This document shows, piece after piece, positions 1 through 9,034 of a stretch of 34,170 nt of DNA. The DNA lies in NCBI GenBank assembly GCA_003427395.1, contig BFEA01000265.1:245848-280017 (forward strand), in the 5' to 3' direction. Every line of letters begins with the position of its first letter. Within the stretch, counting starts at the first letter, position 1. Source of the stretch: Chara braunii. Its lineage: Eukaryota; Streptophyta; Charophyceae; Charales; Characeae. The translations under genes were made by a program, and so were the position numbers. The notes beneath the pieces were generated by a model that worked only from the letters and a program-made list of their open reading frames with translations, was not told the origin of the DNA and searched no databases.

Positions 1-253
1 TTGAACTCCTTTTCTGCATCTCCGCCTAAAACACGCCCAGATTCAGGATCTTAATCCAATCCCCGTGGTTAGTGGGACCATGCTCCAGTGGGGCCGCGTT
101 TCTGCGGGGGCCCAAAAAAATAAAAAATCCAGCGTTATTATTATTTTTCTTTCCATTTTTCAAGAATCTTACTTATATAATTATTTTTAAGTCATAAGCC
201 ATGGTCGCTGCTAGTGGGAAAACTCTCCAAGAACCGGTGAAAAAACACAAATC
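1..253. other. Non-coding start of window
   Basis: No coding frame is convincing here. The stretch at about 204-218 repeats the outer end of the hairpin that begins at 254 (GCTGCTAGTGGGA), so part of this region probably belongs to the same repeat family. A weaker match, TTAGTGGGACC, lies near 67-78. The rest is AT-rich with a short A run near 113-126. Confidence 0.5.
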
Positions 254-428
254 CCGGGGGCCAAGTCCCACTAGCAGCGTTGAGCTACCTCAACGCCTGA
301 CTCTGGACGCTTTTGCGGAGATGTGCAGAAATCGTGTTGAGTTTCCTGAACTGCACGTCTCCACAAACACGTCCAGATTTAGGCGTGCTGAGGTAGCTCA
401 ACGCTGCTAGTGGGACTTGTCCCCCGGC
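254..428. repeat. 175-bp near-perfect hairpin (fold-back repeat or MIR-like precursor)
   Basis: The left arm (254 to about 338) and right arm (about 350-428) are reverse complements over roughly 75 bases with few mismatches. Outer words are CCGGGGGCCAAGTCCCAC on the left and GTGGGACTTGTCCCCCGG on the right; the next shared word is AGCAGCGTTGAGCTACCTCA. Pairing continues inward through GCGGAGATGTGCAG against CTGCACGTCTCCAC, leaving a loop of about 20 bases. A third partial arm lies at 204-218. Flanks show no clear target-site duplication because the pairing runs into them. It may be a fold-back MITE or a transcribed hairpin giving small RNAs. The short frames within it are by-products of the palindrome. 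Confidence 0.85.
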
Positions 429-699
429 TGCTGACGGCGAGGGTAGGTACAGGGCTGACAGCGTCAGCTTTACCTCATCTGCAAGTTCTGGTCGGATATT
501 CAAAACAAAAAAAAAACGAAAAACACACAAAAAAAAACAGAAGAATCCCCAGCAGCAGCAGCTGCTGAAGGGCGATTAAACCAAAGGGGGTAAGGTAAGT
601 ACCCACGCGTTGTATTCGGAGGAAAACGTAGAAAATCCCGACTGGTACTACTTGGTCAACTCTCTGACCATCATCGGGCTGACGGCAGAGAGATCCCGA

Positions 700-960
700 C
701 TGCTTCTGCCTCGCCAACTGCCTGACCAGCATCTGGATAATGGCAGACCCCGACCGACCGGTTCCTCTTCCGTACGCAAATATCATTCTATTCATACTTC
801 CCGAGATTTTTGCTTTTTTTTTTTTTTTTTTTTTTTCCTTTTACTTCTTTTACTGCTTCTTTTTTTTTTTTTAGGTGAACAAAAAAAAAAAAAAAAAAAA
901 AAACTCCCTGACCAGCATCTAGATACTGGCAGATCCCGAATTCTTCTGGCTCGCCAGCTC
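700..960. repeat. Diverged direct repeat split by poly-T and poly-A tracts
   Basis: The word CCTGACCAGCATCTGGATA followed by a TGGCAGA.CCCGA motif at about 718-752 recurs as CCTGACCAGCATCTAGATA with TGGCAGATCCCGA at about 905-940. Both are accompanied by a CTTCTG.CTCGCCA word. Long T tracts (near 814-836 and 860-872) and an A tract (near 881-903) separate the copies. No coding capacity is credible. Confidence 0.6.
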
Positions 961-963
961 TCT

Positions 964-1115
964 CTCACCAGTACTTTGCCCAGCTATCGGCCGCGGGAAA
1001 ACAAAATAGAGTAGAAACGCTTCTGGTCGGATGAATTTGGACGCTCCTGTAGTGGCCCGTACGTTACCTAAATTGTGGCTTGTGTAGGGGCACGACTTTA
1101 GGAAGTACTGGTGGT
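964..1115. mobile_element. Short inverted-repeat element, ACCAGTACTT ends
   Basis: The left end carries ACCAGTACTTTGCCCAGCTA (from 967) and the right end AAGTACTGGTGGT, followed at once by TTAA (1116-1119). The inner part of the left end, through GGCCGCGGG, matches in reverse complement the right end of the larger element at 21606-22295. This makes it a shorter, non-coding member of that family. The left flank lacks TTAA, so the left boundary is approximate. Confidence 0.55.
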
Positions 1116-1125
1116 TTAATATAAC

Positions 1126-1418
1126 GGGAAAATTTGCGGAAGCCCCCTGAAAGTTGGCGTGTTTGCTAAAATACCCCTACAAGACGTGGATGGAGCGGAG
1201 GGGCAGAACGCAAACTTGCAACCCCCCCCTCACAGGAGGGGCAGAACACAAACTTGCAAGCAACCCCCTCACAGGAGGTAAGCCGCAAAGATGTAAATCC
1301 AAAGGGGCATTTCACGAACCTTTTAGAACTTGCAGAGAAGTAATTCCACTCTACCCACATCTTTTAGGGGCAATTTAGCATTTGCGTTAACTTTCAGGAG
1401 TACTCCGCAAAATTGCCC
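1126..1418. mobile_element. Inverted-repeat MITE, family A copy 1
   Basis: The left terminus (1126 to about 1200) and right terminus (about 1335-1418) are imperfect reverse complements. Shared words are TTTGCGGA, CCTGAAAGTT, TTTGCTAAA and a terminal-proximal motif CCCCTA.AAGA.GTGG.T.GAG. The 293-bp element has no coding frame and contains a two-unit tandem repeat. It shares the CCCCTRAAAGATGTGGGTAGAG motif with the element at 2324-2730. No target-site duplication is certain. Confidence 0.7.
1209..1278. repeat. Two-unit tandem repeat of about 35 bp
   Basis: Two adjacent units read GCAAACTTGCAACCCCCCCC then CTCACAGGAGG, and ACAAACTTGCAAGCAACCCC then CTCACAGGAGG. They sit inside the MITE at 1126-1418. 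Confidence 0.75.
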
Positions 1419-1539
1419 TTCTCCCTTGTTTTCCTTTTTTTTTCGCTTTTTTTCCTTTTCTAACACTGACGCAAAAAAAAAAAAAAAAAAAAGAACTGCT
1501 CGTGAGTTTTACTCTGAACACAGTCCGACGAATCACATA

Positions 1540-1600
1540 CACTCTTTTAGAAGCATTTTAGCATTTGCGTTTAACTTTCAGGGGTATTCCGCAAAAAAGA
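1540..1600. repeat. Solo right terminus of MITE family A
   Basis: CTTTTAGAAGCATTTTAGCA and the following TTGCGTTTAACTTTCAGGGG then TATTCCGCAAAA closely repeat the right end of the element ending at 1418. No left partner is seen between the two, so this is a partial copy or a duplicated end. Confidence 0.65.
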
Positions 1601-2323
1601 ATATTTTCTCCTTTTTTCATTCTTTTTTTTTTTCTTTCGAAACACTCGCGTCAAAATAACTACTCGTGCGATTTTTGAGACACGCTCGCTTTCGAATCCT
1701 GCGCCGGGAAAAAAAAAAACAAAAAAAAACACTCTTTTCTGAGTTCATCCCCTTTGTTTTTTTTTTGTTTTTTTTTGGAAAAAGTTGTCCCTATCCGGCC
1801 TAACTATATTCGTTTTATCTTTTACTTTTCCTTCCTTTATATTATATACTGCTCAATTTGGCTCTCGTCATCATTTATTGCGAAGTGCGGCTGCTGTAGC
1901 GGCGACTTCCGTCCCTTTCTTTCTCTTAAGTTTTTTTTTCTAATGTTTGTTTTTTTTTGTAACCATTTTACGCTGAATAATCAATAACCCGTTTTCCTCC
2001 TTTTTTCCCAAAAAAAAATACGCAAGTTACAAAATTTTCATTTTTTTTAACCATTTCACTCTGAATAATCAACAAACCATTTTTCTCCTTTATTTGAAAT
2101 TATTTCATTACAAAAATACACTCGCGCTACACGTACTACTACCTTCCTCTTACCAACGTCAAATGATCGGTCAGTCCATCGAAGTAGCTGACTAAATTTA
2201 TATTTTTATTTTTTATATACCTCATCATCCATTTACTCCTCTGGTTAAATAATTAATCGATTTCACCAAAAAATATTCGAGTGGTTAATTCAATCATTCG
2301 TCGACATCCGACTGATTAATTAA
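1601..2323. other. AT-rich region without genes
   Basis: Poly-A and poly-T tracts, including a T-rich frame, dominate. A motif TAACCATTTTACGCTGAATAATCAA at about 1960-1985 recurs slightly diverged at about 2049-2073, giving a short direct repeat of about 90-bp period. No coding or RNA gene is supported. Confidence 0.5.
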
Positions 2324-2730
2324 AGGGATGATTTGCAAAATACCCCCATAATTTGAGATATATGCCAAAATGCCCCTGAAAGATCTGGGTAGAGCGGAAT
2401 GCCCTTTCGGGCCAAAATCTGTGTTGCGCCCCTGTCAGGCGGACGTGCCACTTTGCAATCTGCCCCCCCCCCCACCACCACACACACGGTTTGGGCCTTG
2501 GTCGTTCGCAATAGCGCCTAGAAGGAGAAGTTGGCAAGTACTGGGGCATTTTGCAAAGTTGTACGGTACCGGGTAGGGGTAAATTGCAAAGATGGATGTC
2601 CAACCGCCGCCAGAGGTATTTCACCAACAAAAAAAAAAAATTGTCCGAGGGGCATTCCGCTCTACCCACATCTTTTAGGGGCATTTTGGCATATATCTCA
2701 ACCTATGGTGGTATTTTGCAAATTACACCT
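2324..2730. mobile_element. Inverted-repeat MITE, family A copy 2
   Basis: The left (2330-2412) and right (2644-2725) ends are reverse complements over about 80 bases. Both contain ATTTGCAAAATACC, TTGAGATATATGCCAAAATG and CCCCT.AAAGAT.TGGGTAG followed by AGCGGAATGCCC. The interior is about 230 bp and non-coding, with a C run and short CACCA repeats. A TAA-like flank lies on both sides but the exact target duplication is not certain. It is non-autonomous; the transposase family cannot be named. Confidence 0.8.
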
Positions 2731-3089
2731 TAATCAAATTAAATTCGATTGAAATTAAATATATATCGTCACACAGTGTATCGGAGCGCAAAGGTTGAAA
2801 TCAAATTATTAAATTAAGTAGTTTGTCTGGTTCTTATTTCCAAAACCGATTCTCAGATTCGTCAAGTGACAAAAAGGCGGCACGAATCGCGAACTAAAAA
2901 ACAAAACAAAAAAAAAAAAAAAGGCGGAACGAATCGCGAACAGAAAACGCGGAAAAGGAGCGCGAATCGAGGATCAGAAAACGACAAAAGGGGACGATGA
3001 TCACGAACAGAAAACGACAAACGGCCTGCGCATATGAGGGAAAGGTGCGCACAAGGTGGGAGACGAGATGAGAAAAGATCAACAACACC
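2731..3089. other. Non-coding; degenerate CGAATCGCGAAC repeats
   Basis: AAGGCGG.ACGAATCGCGAAC occurs at about 2873-2894 and again at about 2922-2942 after an A-rich spacer. CAGAAAACG then recurs three more times to about 3030. This is a degenerate short tandem array. No gene is seen on either strand. Confidence 0.55.
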
Positions 3090-3600
3090 ATTTCCAAGGG
3101 GGGAGGAGGGGGGGGGGGGAGAGAAGAAAAAAGATCGACACCAGAGAGGAACGTAGACAGCATGATGCAGAAAAAGGGGAGGGAGAGAAGGGGAAGAGGA
3201 AGCCAGAGAGAAAGCGAGAGCGAGCAAGTGAGTGCGCACGCGCGCGCGCGCGAGAGAGAGAGAGAGAGTGACGCGTGAGAAGACAGGAAATAAAGAACGA
3301 AGAAAGGGAGGCAAAGGGGTGGGGGATGGAGGAAGGAGAGAGAGTGAAAAAGCGATAGAGGCACAGAGAGGGAGAGAGGAGGGGTGGGGGAAGCGGAAAC
3401 ACGGAGGTCAAAAGGGAGAAGATTACCTTGGTCGACGATGGCTGGAGCTGACTTCGAGGCCTGTGTGGTGAATGGAGCGCTCCTGATGCGTGATTGAAGA
3501 GAGAGGCAGATGATGAGGAGGACGGGGAGCAGGAGGAGGAGGAGGGGGATCGGCAGAAAGCAGAGGAGGGCGAGGAAGGAGGAGTCGAGGAGGACAAGGC
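3090..3600. repeat. Polypurine/polypyrimidine tract of about 500 bp
   Basis: The plus strand is almost all A and G, with GGA, GAGA and AGAG blocks and a CG alternation at 3238-3251. The run is broken at 3421-3500. Long open frames on both strands here are low-complexity artefacts. In plants such pyrimidine-rich DNA is common in 5' leaders and introns, consistent with the candidate minus-strand exon next to it. Confidence 0.75.
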
Positions 3601-3696
3601 ACTGGCCTGCTCCCGTACTCTCTGCTGAATCAACCCTCCACCTCCCAGAGACTGCGCGGATACTTCCGCGATACTTCCAGGCAATCGAAGAGCCAT
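3427..3696 (-). CDS. Candidate first coding exon, Ser-rich N terminus (host gene?)
   Basis: On the minus strand, an ATG at 3694-3696 opens 90 codons that begin MALRLPGSIAEVSAQSLGGG. They continue through a long Ser/Pro-rich stretch (about residues 35-65) into a basic segment ending PSSTK. There the sequence reads CAAG then GTAATC, a good GT donor in phase 0, and a pyrimidine-rich tract like a plant intron follows. The hydroxylated, acid-poor composition resembles a plastid transit peptide (inference). An in-frame upstream ATG at 3742-3744 would add 16 residues. Upstream, 3720-4140 looks like a promoter. No second exon is found downstream to position 1; it may lie outside the window behind a long intron, or the reading may be spurious. 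Confidence 0.35.
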
Positions 3697-3734
3697 ATGC
3701 TCCACCTTTCTCCACGTGTTTTCTATCTTATTAC

Positions 3735-3885
3735 AGACACCCAATCAACCAACCGCCCTCTCAACCAATCAACCAATCAATCAATCAAACAATCAATCAA
3801 ATCAATTCAATCAAATCAATTCAATCAATCAAATCAATTCAAACAATCACATCAATCAACCAATCAATCCAATCAACTGACTCCG
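3735..3885. repeat. CAAT/ATCA microsatellite
   Basis: About 150 bp of imperfect CAAT, TCAA and CAATCAAT units, with AATTC interruptions in the middle. It lies directly upstream of the candidate minus-strand exon. Short frames here give QSINQ-type peptides and are not genes. Confidence 0.9.
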
Positions 3886-3889
3886 CCTG

Positions 3890-4140
3890 TCAACCGCTTC
3901 GCGACTTCCCCCGCCTGCCCGCCACGTGCACGCTTCCGCTTAAGACCTCACTTCGATGGATTAGCATCCGCCACGTATCGCACAGCCGTTAGCAGGGGGT
4001 TGAAACGTGTCACGCAGTTGTGTTTGAGAGACGTCACGCATACGGGTGGAGGTCGCGCAGTGTATAGCCAACTGCACTGTCGCTACAGTAGTACTCTGTC
4101 GCGCATTCCGTGTGCGCACGGTTATCATTCATTCAAATCG
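3890..4140 (-). promoter_or_regulatory. GC-rich promoter-like block with ACGT-core motifs
   Basis: This unique GC-rich segment contains a perfect G-box CACGTG (3923-3928), CCACGTA (3971-3977), AACGTGTCACG (about 4003-4013) and the palindromic GACGTCAC (4030-4037). All are ACGT-core sites of the kind bound by plant bZIP and bHLH factors (established knowledge). The density of ACGT cores is higher than in the rest of the window. Position suits a promoter for the minus-strand exon at 3427-3696, though it could equally drive a plus-strand transcript. No clear TATA box was identified. Confidence 0.4.
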
Positions 4141-4510
4141 TTTTGACGCAGCAAGAGCCAAATCGCGTTTCCTGCAACAAGCCGCAGTCGATCGAATTTT
4201 GTTTTGTTGCGGATGCAGCAGACGAGAATCACACACAAAAAAAAAAAAAAAGCCAAGGAGCAATCGATTCGATTTTTCGTTGCGAAAAGAAAAACAAAAT
4301 CGCGCGCCCCCGCAACGACGCACGACGCAAACGCGCGCCCCTGCGTGTCCTGCCGAAGTCCGCAATCAATTTCTCTTTTTTCCTTTTTCCAGAAAATCAA
4401 ACCGTATACCAAACCAAATATTTTTACATCACCCTGATCGTGGACAATGGATTGCTGACAGAAGAATCGAGAATATACTGTTGTGGGGGGGAGGCTGCTC
4501 GTATCGCCAC
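4141..4510. other. Non-coding, mixed GC-rich and A-rich
   Basis: Frames are open on both strands for over 500 bases, but they depend on a poly-A tract (4236-4251) and the GA microsatellite. They show no recognisable domain. An imperfect G/C hairpin (TGTTGTGGGGGG against CACCCCCACAGC) lies at about 4479-4520. Confidence 0.45.
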
Positions 4511-4532
4511 CCCCACAGCGAGAGTCCACAAC

Positions 4533-4601
<69 letters not shown>

Positions 4602-4622
4602 ACTGCGGACTCTTGCTGTGGG
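4511..4622. repeat. GA microsatellite flanked by short inverted repeats
   Basis: A (GA)n array at about 4532-4598 is bordered by CCCCACAGCGAGAGTCC (about 4512-4528) and its near reverse complement GGACTCTTGCTGTGGGG (about 4606-4622). The arms could form a cruciform or stem with the GA run in the loop. Confidence 0.8.
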
Positions 4623-4977
4623 GACCGCGTAATTTGGGTACTTCGTATGAGACCGTTGATCTTCGTCATCTACGGTCAACCGCGAAGAATTGTATTGTAG
4701 GGGTTTTGAGAGGGACTTGCTTAGGGGCCTGATCCCACAGTAGGCCGTTTTTTTCTTTTTAAAAAAAAAAAAAAAGAGGGCTGCGCCGCACTCCGCTGCA
4801 GTGCAATACAGAGGCAACACTGAAGGGGTCGCTTACTCGTACGACCCCTCCGTGGCCCAGAAAACTGGGGCCAAAAAAGAATGTCCGGAGCAGGGGGCTT
4901 GATTTGGCCACTTCTGCGGCTGGGCGGGCATACCCCAACGCCTGCACCTAAGCTCGGTAATGGGCCCGGTATATGGG

Positions 4978-5062
4978 GCTCGCCACACCACTGTGGAATC
5001 CACGAACGATTTATCGACAGTTTCTCTTGGCCACACAGCTGTCGAAATTGGAGACTGGACGG
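4978..5062 (-). repeat. Dispersed repeat, inverted relative to 33763-33853
   Basis: The reverse complement of this segment contains CAGTCTCCAATTTCGACAG, then a TGTGTGG word and TCCACAGTGGTGTGGCGAGC. A diverged copy in the plus orientation lies at 33763-33853. A shorter relative with TTCGACATTGGTGTGGCGAG lies at 15123-15142. The shared signature is TTCGACA followed by TGTGGCGAgcCCC, perhaps a transposon end. Confidence 0.6.
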
Positions 5063-5411
5063 CAGCGCGGCTCCGCCTGCGCTAATTTGTGCGCTCAGAC
5101 CAGACGCGTTCCGCCGGCAATGGAAGGAGTGACCTGGGGAAGGCGACTACTGGTGATAGCCCCTTGGTAGAGGGTATACCCGTCACCGTATGCTCTGTCA
5201 TATCGGTCATGGCAGAAGCCATGGAGGAGATACTCGCAGGCATCTGGTATCCGGACCCCACATAAGGTTAAGGATCAGTAAGGGTGAAGATAAGATAGAA
5301 GAGCGAAGTTGAAGTAAGTAGCAACTACTTCCAATCGAAGTGGAAGGAAGACATTTAGGGTTGACGGGAACCCGAACCCAGTTGAAGTAGGAAGCGAGGA
5401 GGAAAGCGAAG

Positions 5412-6680
5412 ATGGCGGAGATGAATGAAGTGAGGGAGGCGCGATCCCCGCTCGCCGCACCAGAACAGCCGATGGAGGAGGATGAAGATTCGATACGAGC
5501 GCTAGCACGACTGTGCTGCGACGAAGGAATTTTCACAGGATCAATAGACTCGGGTGAGATGACGGTAAACGGGCGTGAAGCAATATTTAGAGTCAATGCA
5601 AGGATCAATCAAACAAAGGTTCAGTGCTTAAAGGACCACATGGTGACTATGATCTTCAGAGAAGGGGCACAATTTTTACCTAAGAAGATCAAGGATGATG
5701 CGGTTTGAGCCTATGAAGATGACCGTCTACAGGATGGGACTTTTGAAGCGACAGCGTTTCGAAGAGGCAGGGTGAAAGTGGAAAGCCCGAACGTCGTATC
5801 CTATGTGGCGAAGAGCACTCAAGTAAAAGATTGGCTCATGATGAAAGGAAGAGACAAAGTGATGCTGGGGGCACGACGAGATACGTGTTGGAGTTTAAGC
5901 CATGGCTTACACAAGCGCAGCTAAGGGAGTAAAGGAGACAGGAAGAGGAAGCGGATTTTCGGGTAGTAGTCGTGCAAGTGCCACTAGGCGCGATGCTATA
6001 TTTGGCGGCACAAGTGTTGTGATTCGTGCTCATCCACCAGAACCGGATCGGCAGAAGCCATCTTTGATCAACCTCAAGTTTGACGTAGAGCCATCCGCAC
6101 GTCAAAATATGAAGGATAAAATTTCAGTCGTTACATTCTAAGGGGACACGCTCACGATCAACATGGCGTCATTGGAAACTCCACGATGTCGATGATGCAG
6201 AGCTTTCTTTCACGAAGAAACGCAGTGCATACAAAACAGACAAAACCAAGCAAGGTCATAAGGTAGACAAGGAGACACTCAGGGAACATCAAAAACACAA
6301 TCGGAGTACGTAGGGCCTTGGAACCACCAGGCCAATAAGCAGTGGAACCAGGACTGAGTGCAACAGGAGGCATTCAAGAACATGGAGCAACAAACAACTA
6401 CAACAACGCGACGTATTCACCAGGCGGGAGAGGAGGTCCCATACCGGGTCAGATAGGCCAAGCCCAGTATGTACCGGTACAACCTATCCCCTCATCGTTC
6501 GAACCCGATAGGAACCAATCAGCTCCCTCCACAAGGAGGGTATGGAATGTCGTATCTCATTCCGCAAGACAGGTTTGGATTTAGGTCAGGGGGAGGTGAC
6601 CCTATTGGTTATGGTGGACCCTATGGGGGTTACAGAGGGGGGCTCATAGGAGGTGGGCCCGGAGGTGACACCCTAGAATA
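5412..6680 (+). pseudogene. LINE ORF1 N-terminal and central part (nucleic-acid-binding)
   Basis: The frame starting MAEMNEVREARSPLAAPEQP runs to a TGA at 5706 and continues in the same frame to about 5920, reading through a basic segment. Frame changes then lead through VVVVQVPLGAMLYLAAQV to a segment ending NMKDKISVVTF (stop near 6139). This part resembles the DUF4283-type domain of plant LINE ORF1 proteins (inference). At 6187-6228 the order C-x2-C-x4-H-x4-C of a retroviral-type zinc knuckle is preserved, with a TGA inside the first loop. A Gly-rich tail (GGPYGGYRGGLIGG) follows at about 6610-6660. The protein would coat LINE RNA. Confidence 0.7.
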
Positions 6681-6832
6681 GGGCGGATTCAGCGACATAG
6701 ATCCATACGACAATTACGGAGGGGGAGGACCTGGGAATGACGATCTACAAGGTGAAAGAGAAACGACAACACCAACAACTGGAGTGAATGTAGGAGCATC
6801 GAGAATTCAGTGGGAAAAATCGAACTCCGGAC

Positions 6833-7648
6833 TTGCTGGAAATGGTTACAGAATATATCAGGAAGGAAGTACGAGAAGATGAGGCGAACAAGCAAAGACA
6901 AGGCACACCAGGCAAGCAGAGAAAGTTGAGTCGGGAAAAAAGTGTGGCCTATGAGATCAGAGGAGAACGGTTGGAATCATCGGAGTCAGAAGGAGCAATA
7001 GGAACACCAGGATTGAATACCACTATAAGAAGGACACCGGTAACAGTCGGAAGAGGACAACAAGATCATATCGAGGCAAGGATACTACCGTTGTTTGGCA
7101 CAGTAGTCAACGATCAAATGCATTTTATTGCATGGGCACTCCATGATGCCTCAGTAAACATTTTATCAATCCCATCACCGGAATCGCCGATGCGAATAGC
7201 AATCGCCAATCTGGCGCGAACGACAATAACAGACAAGTTTGTTTTGAGTTTGATTCCAAATCTGACGATGCCAAGGCTGCTGGTCGACAATCTGGAGAAT
7301 GGAAAGAAGGTAATTTTTTTTACGCCCCTTATGGATGCCAGATTTGCGAATGGGCAGATTGAGGTGCTGGAAAGAGATAAAGGAATGCGACCTCTCCCTA
7401 CTAGCTGGCTAGTAGAGAAGAAGAAACAGGAATTGAGTCAGGTAAGGGTCCTCCCCATTAAGTCGGCAAAATTTCTTGTGGAGATAGAACGAAAACTGTC
7501 AACGAAGAAGAAACTTTTCTCACAGGTCATATGGACACACTTGACGAAGCCATGGCTCACGGCTTCCGGAAATGGAAGTCAGACACTCACAACATCACAG
7601 ACGGTCCCCTCAATCCAATCAGAAGGGGCCAGGGGAGGGAATGAGTAA
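6833..7648 (+). pseudogene. LINE ORF1 C-terminal block, 271 codons open
   Basis: This is the longest open part of copy A's ORF1, from about codon 1 (MLEMVTEYIRKEVREDEANK) to the stop TAA at 7646-7648. It has a charged, Lys/Glu-rich N-terminal third and then a mixed region (HFIAWALHDASVNILSIPSP) without a domain I can name. It begins after a frame change from the Gly-rich segment, so the listed ATG is only the first Met in the open frame. Its stop overlaps the start of ORF2 (ATG at 7641) by eight bases, so ORF2 would be read in another frame from the same RNA. Such overlaps suggest coupled translation (inference). Confidence 0.65.
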
Positions 7649-8345
7649 TCTGAAGGTTGCAACATGGAATGTGCGGGGATTGGGGGACACAAGAGGGACG
7701 TTAAAAAAAGAGAGACTTAAGTCGTGGATCCGTGAGAATGAAGTTCATACTATGATTTCAAGTTGTTTGCAACACACAAAATTAGGGGAGGAGAAAGTTG
7801 AGGTACTGGGAAGATGGTAGGATGGGCCACAATTATGGCCCCAACACAAGGAACGAGAGGAGGAGTAGGGATATTAATTCACAAAAGATTAGACGCAATC
7901 ATCACCGATTACTACGCGAACCTTTGAGACCGTTGGGCGTGGGTGAAATTAGAAGTAGAGGGGGAGGAATGGTTGATAGCCTCAATTTATGCACCAAACG
8001 ATCAAAAGGAACGCATTATTGTTTTCCAAAAATTAGCATACATTATACCAGTTTGTGACAAGTTGATTGTGGCAGGAAACTGAGACGTTAGATAGGACAG
8101 AGACTAAACAAGAGAGATCAATGGACAAGGAATAATTGATTAGTGTGATGACTGACTTTGAGTTGATCGACCCGTACAGACTAACTCATCCGGAAAGTTC
8201 GGGTTTTACCTGGTTCTCAAATCCAAGGCCTGATGTGGGGGTCATACGACGAATGATTGACTACTTCTTGATATTGAAGAACCTTTGAAACTCGATATCA
8301 ACCATCTGCGAAGACCTACAGTCCTTTTCAGACCACAAACCAGTA
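7641..8345 (+). pseudogene. LINE ORF2 AP-type endonuclease domain
   Basis: The ATG at 7641 opens MSNLKVATWNVRGLGDTRG, the first conserved block of apurinic-type endonucleases. After a stop at 7818, other frames carry GVGILIHKRLDAIITDYY, then WVKLEVEGEEWLIASIYAPN, then LIVAGN with TGA where Trp or an equivalent is expected. An intact stretch, ELIDPYRLTHPESSGFTWFS with NPRPDVGV and MIDYFLI, leads to the catalytic SDHKPV block at 8328-8345. Order and spacing fit the EN domain that nicks target DNA for target-primed reverse transcription. At least three stops or frameshifts make it inactive. The usual QETK-like block appears as CLQHTK. Confidence 0.85.
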
Positions 8346-9034
8346 ACCTTGACCTTGTCGACGAGTAGAGTGAAGAGGGGAAGCAGACTCTTCAAGTTCA
8401 ATATACAAAATCTGGAAGACCGGGGGTTGAGAAAGTGGATGGAGGAATTTTGGGGACGTTGGGAGAAAGTAAAGGAACAGTACCCTTCAAGGGACAAATG
8501 GTGGGATGCAGGCATAACGATGTTCGCTAATCTACTCAATATGTTCTCACGGACCTTAGCCTGGGAAAGAAAGCAACAAGAAAGAGAGATTAAAAAAAAA
8601 AAATGCATATGCAAAAGGAAGAATGAGCTAACACCCAATATCAAACAGGGTGTGGGGGAAAGACTTTAAGGGTCATGTTGATGAAGGAGTGAGATGAACT
8701 CAAGATCAAGAAATCGGAGATCTGGACGGCTAGACTGTGGGTCAAAGGAGTAACGGTGTACGATCGTATGACGAAAGAGTCGTTTCAAAAACTAACGCTA
8801 AGCAGGATTTCAGTTTCCATGATGGAGCTCAAACATCCCTTCGACAAGGAAGTTGAAACAGCGAAGGAACCGACTGAACTCTGCAACTATGCGGCCCTCT
8901 ATTATAGAGACATCATGACATCCCGCATGCAAGGGAGGGAGGTGGTAACAGACCTACATGTGGGTAATGATCACTGGGAAAACACAGATATAAGACTGTC
9001 CCAACAGAGAAGATTAGACTTGGACAGGTAAGTC
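8346..9034 (+). pseudogene. LINE ORF2 linker between endonuclease and reverse transcriptase
   Basis: Frames of 60-105 codons (8349-8669, 8756-9031) alternate. They give a charged linker with words such as RLFKFNIQNLEDRGLRKWME and a segment ending LSQQRRLDLDR just before the RT start. This is typical of the poorly conserved stretch between EN and RT in L1-like elements. It has no separate function that I can name. Confidence 0.6.

Noticed and set aside
1688-1710. TTTCGAATCC resembling a tRNA T-loop
   Set aside because: No matching acceptor, D or anticodon arms.
3438-3497. Plus-strand small ORF starting MAGADFEACVV in a good ATG context
   Set aside because: Only 19 codons, no supporting signal, and it lies antisense to a better candidate exon.
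2894-3744. Long minus-strand frames of 150-273 codons
   Set aside because: Beyond the candidate exon they are Ser/Leu/Pro-rich translations of a polypyrimidine tract, open in all frames because of composition.
4046-4820. Frames of up to 231 codons on both strands
   Set aside because: They depend on poly-A and (GA)n tracts, giving RERERE or SLSLSL peptides, and contain no domain.
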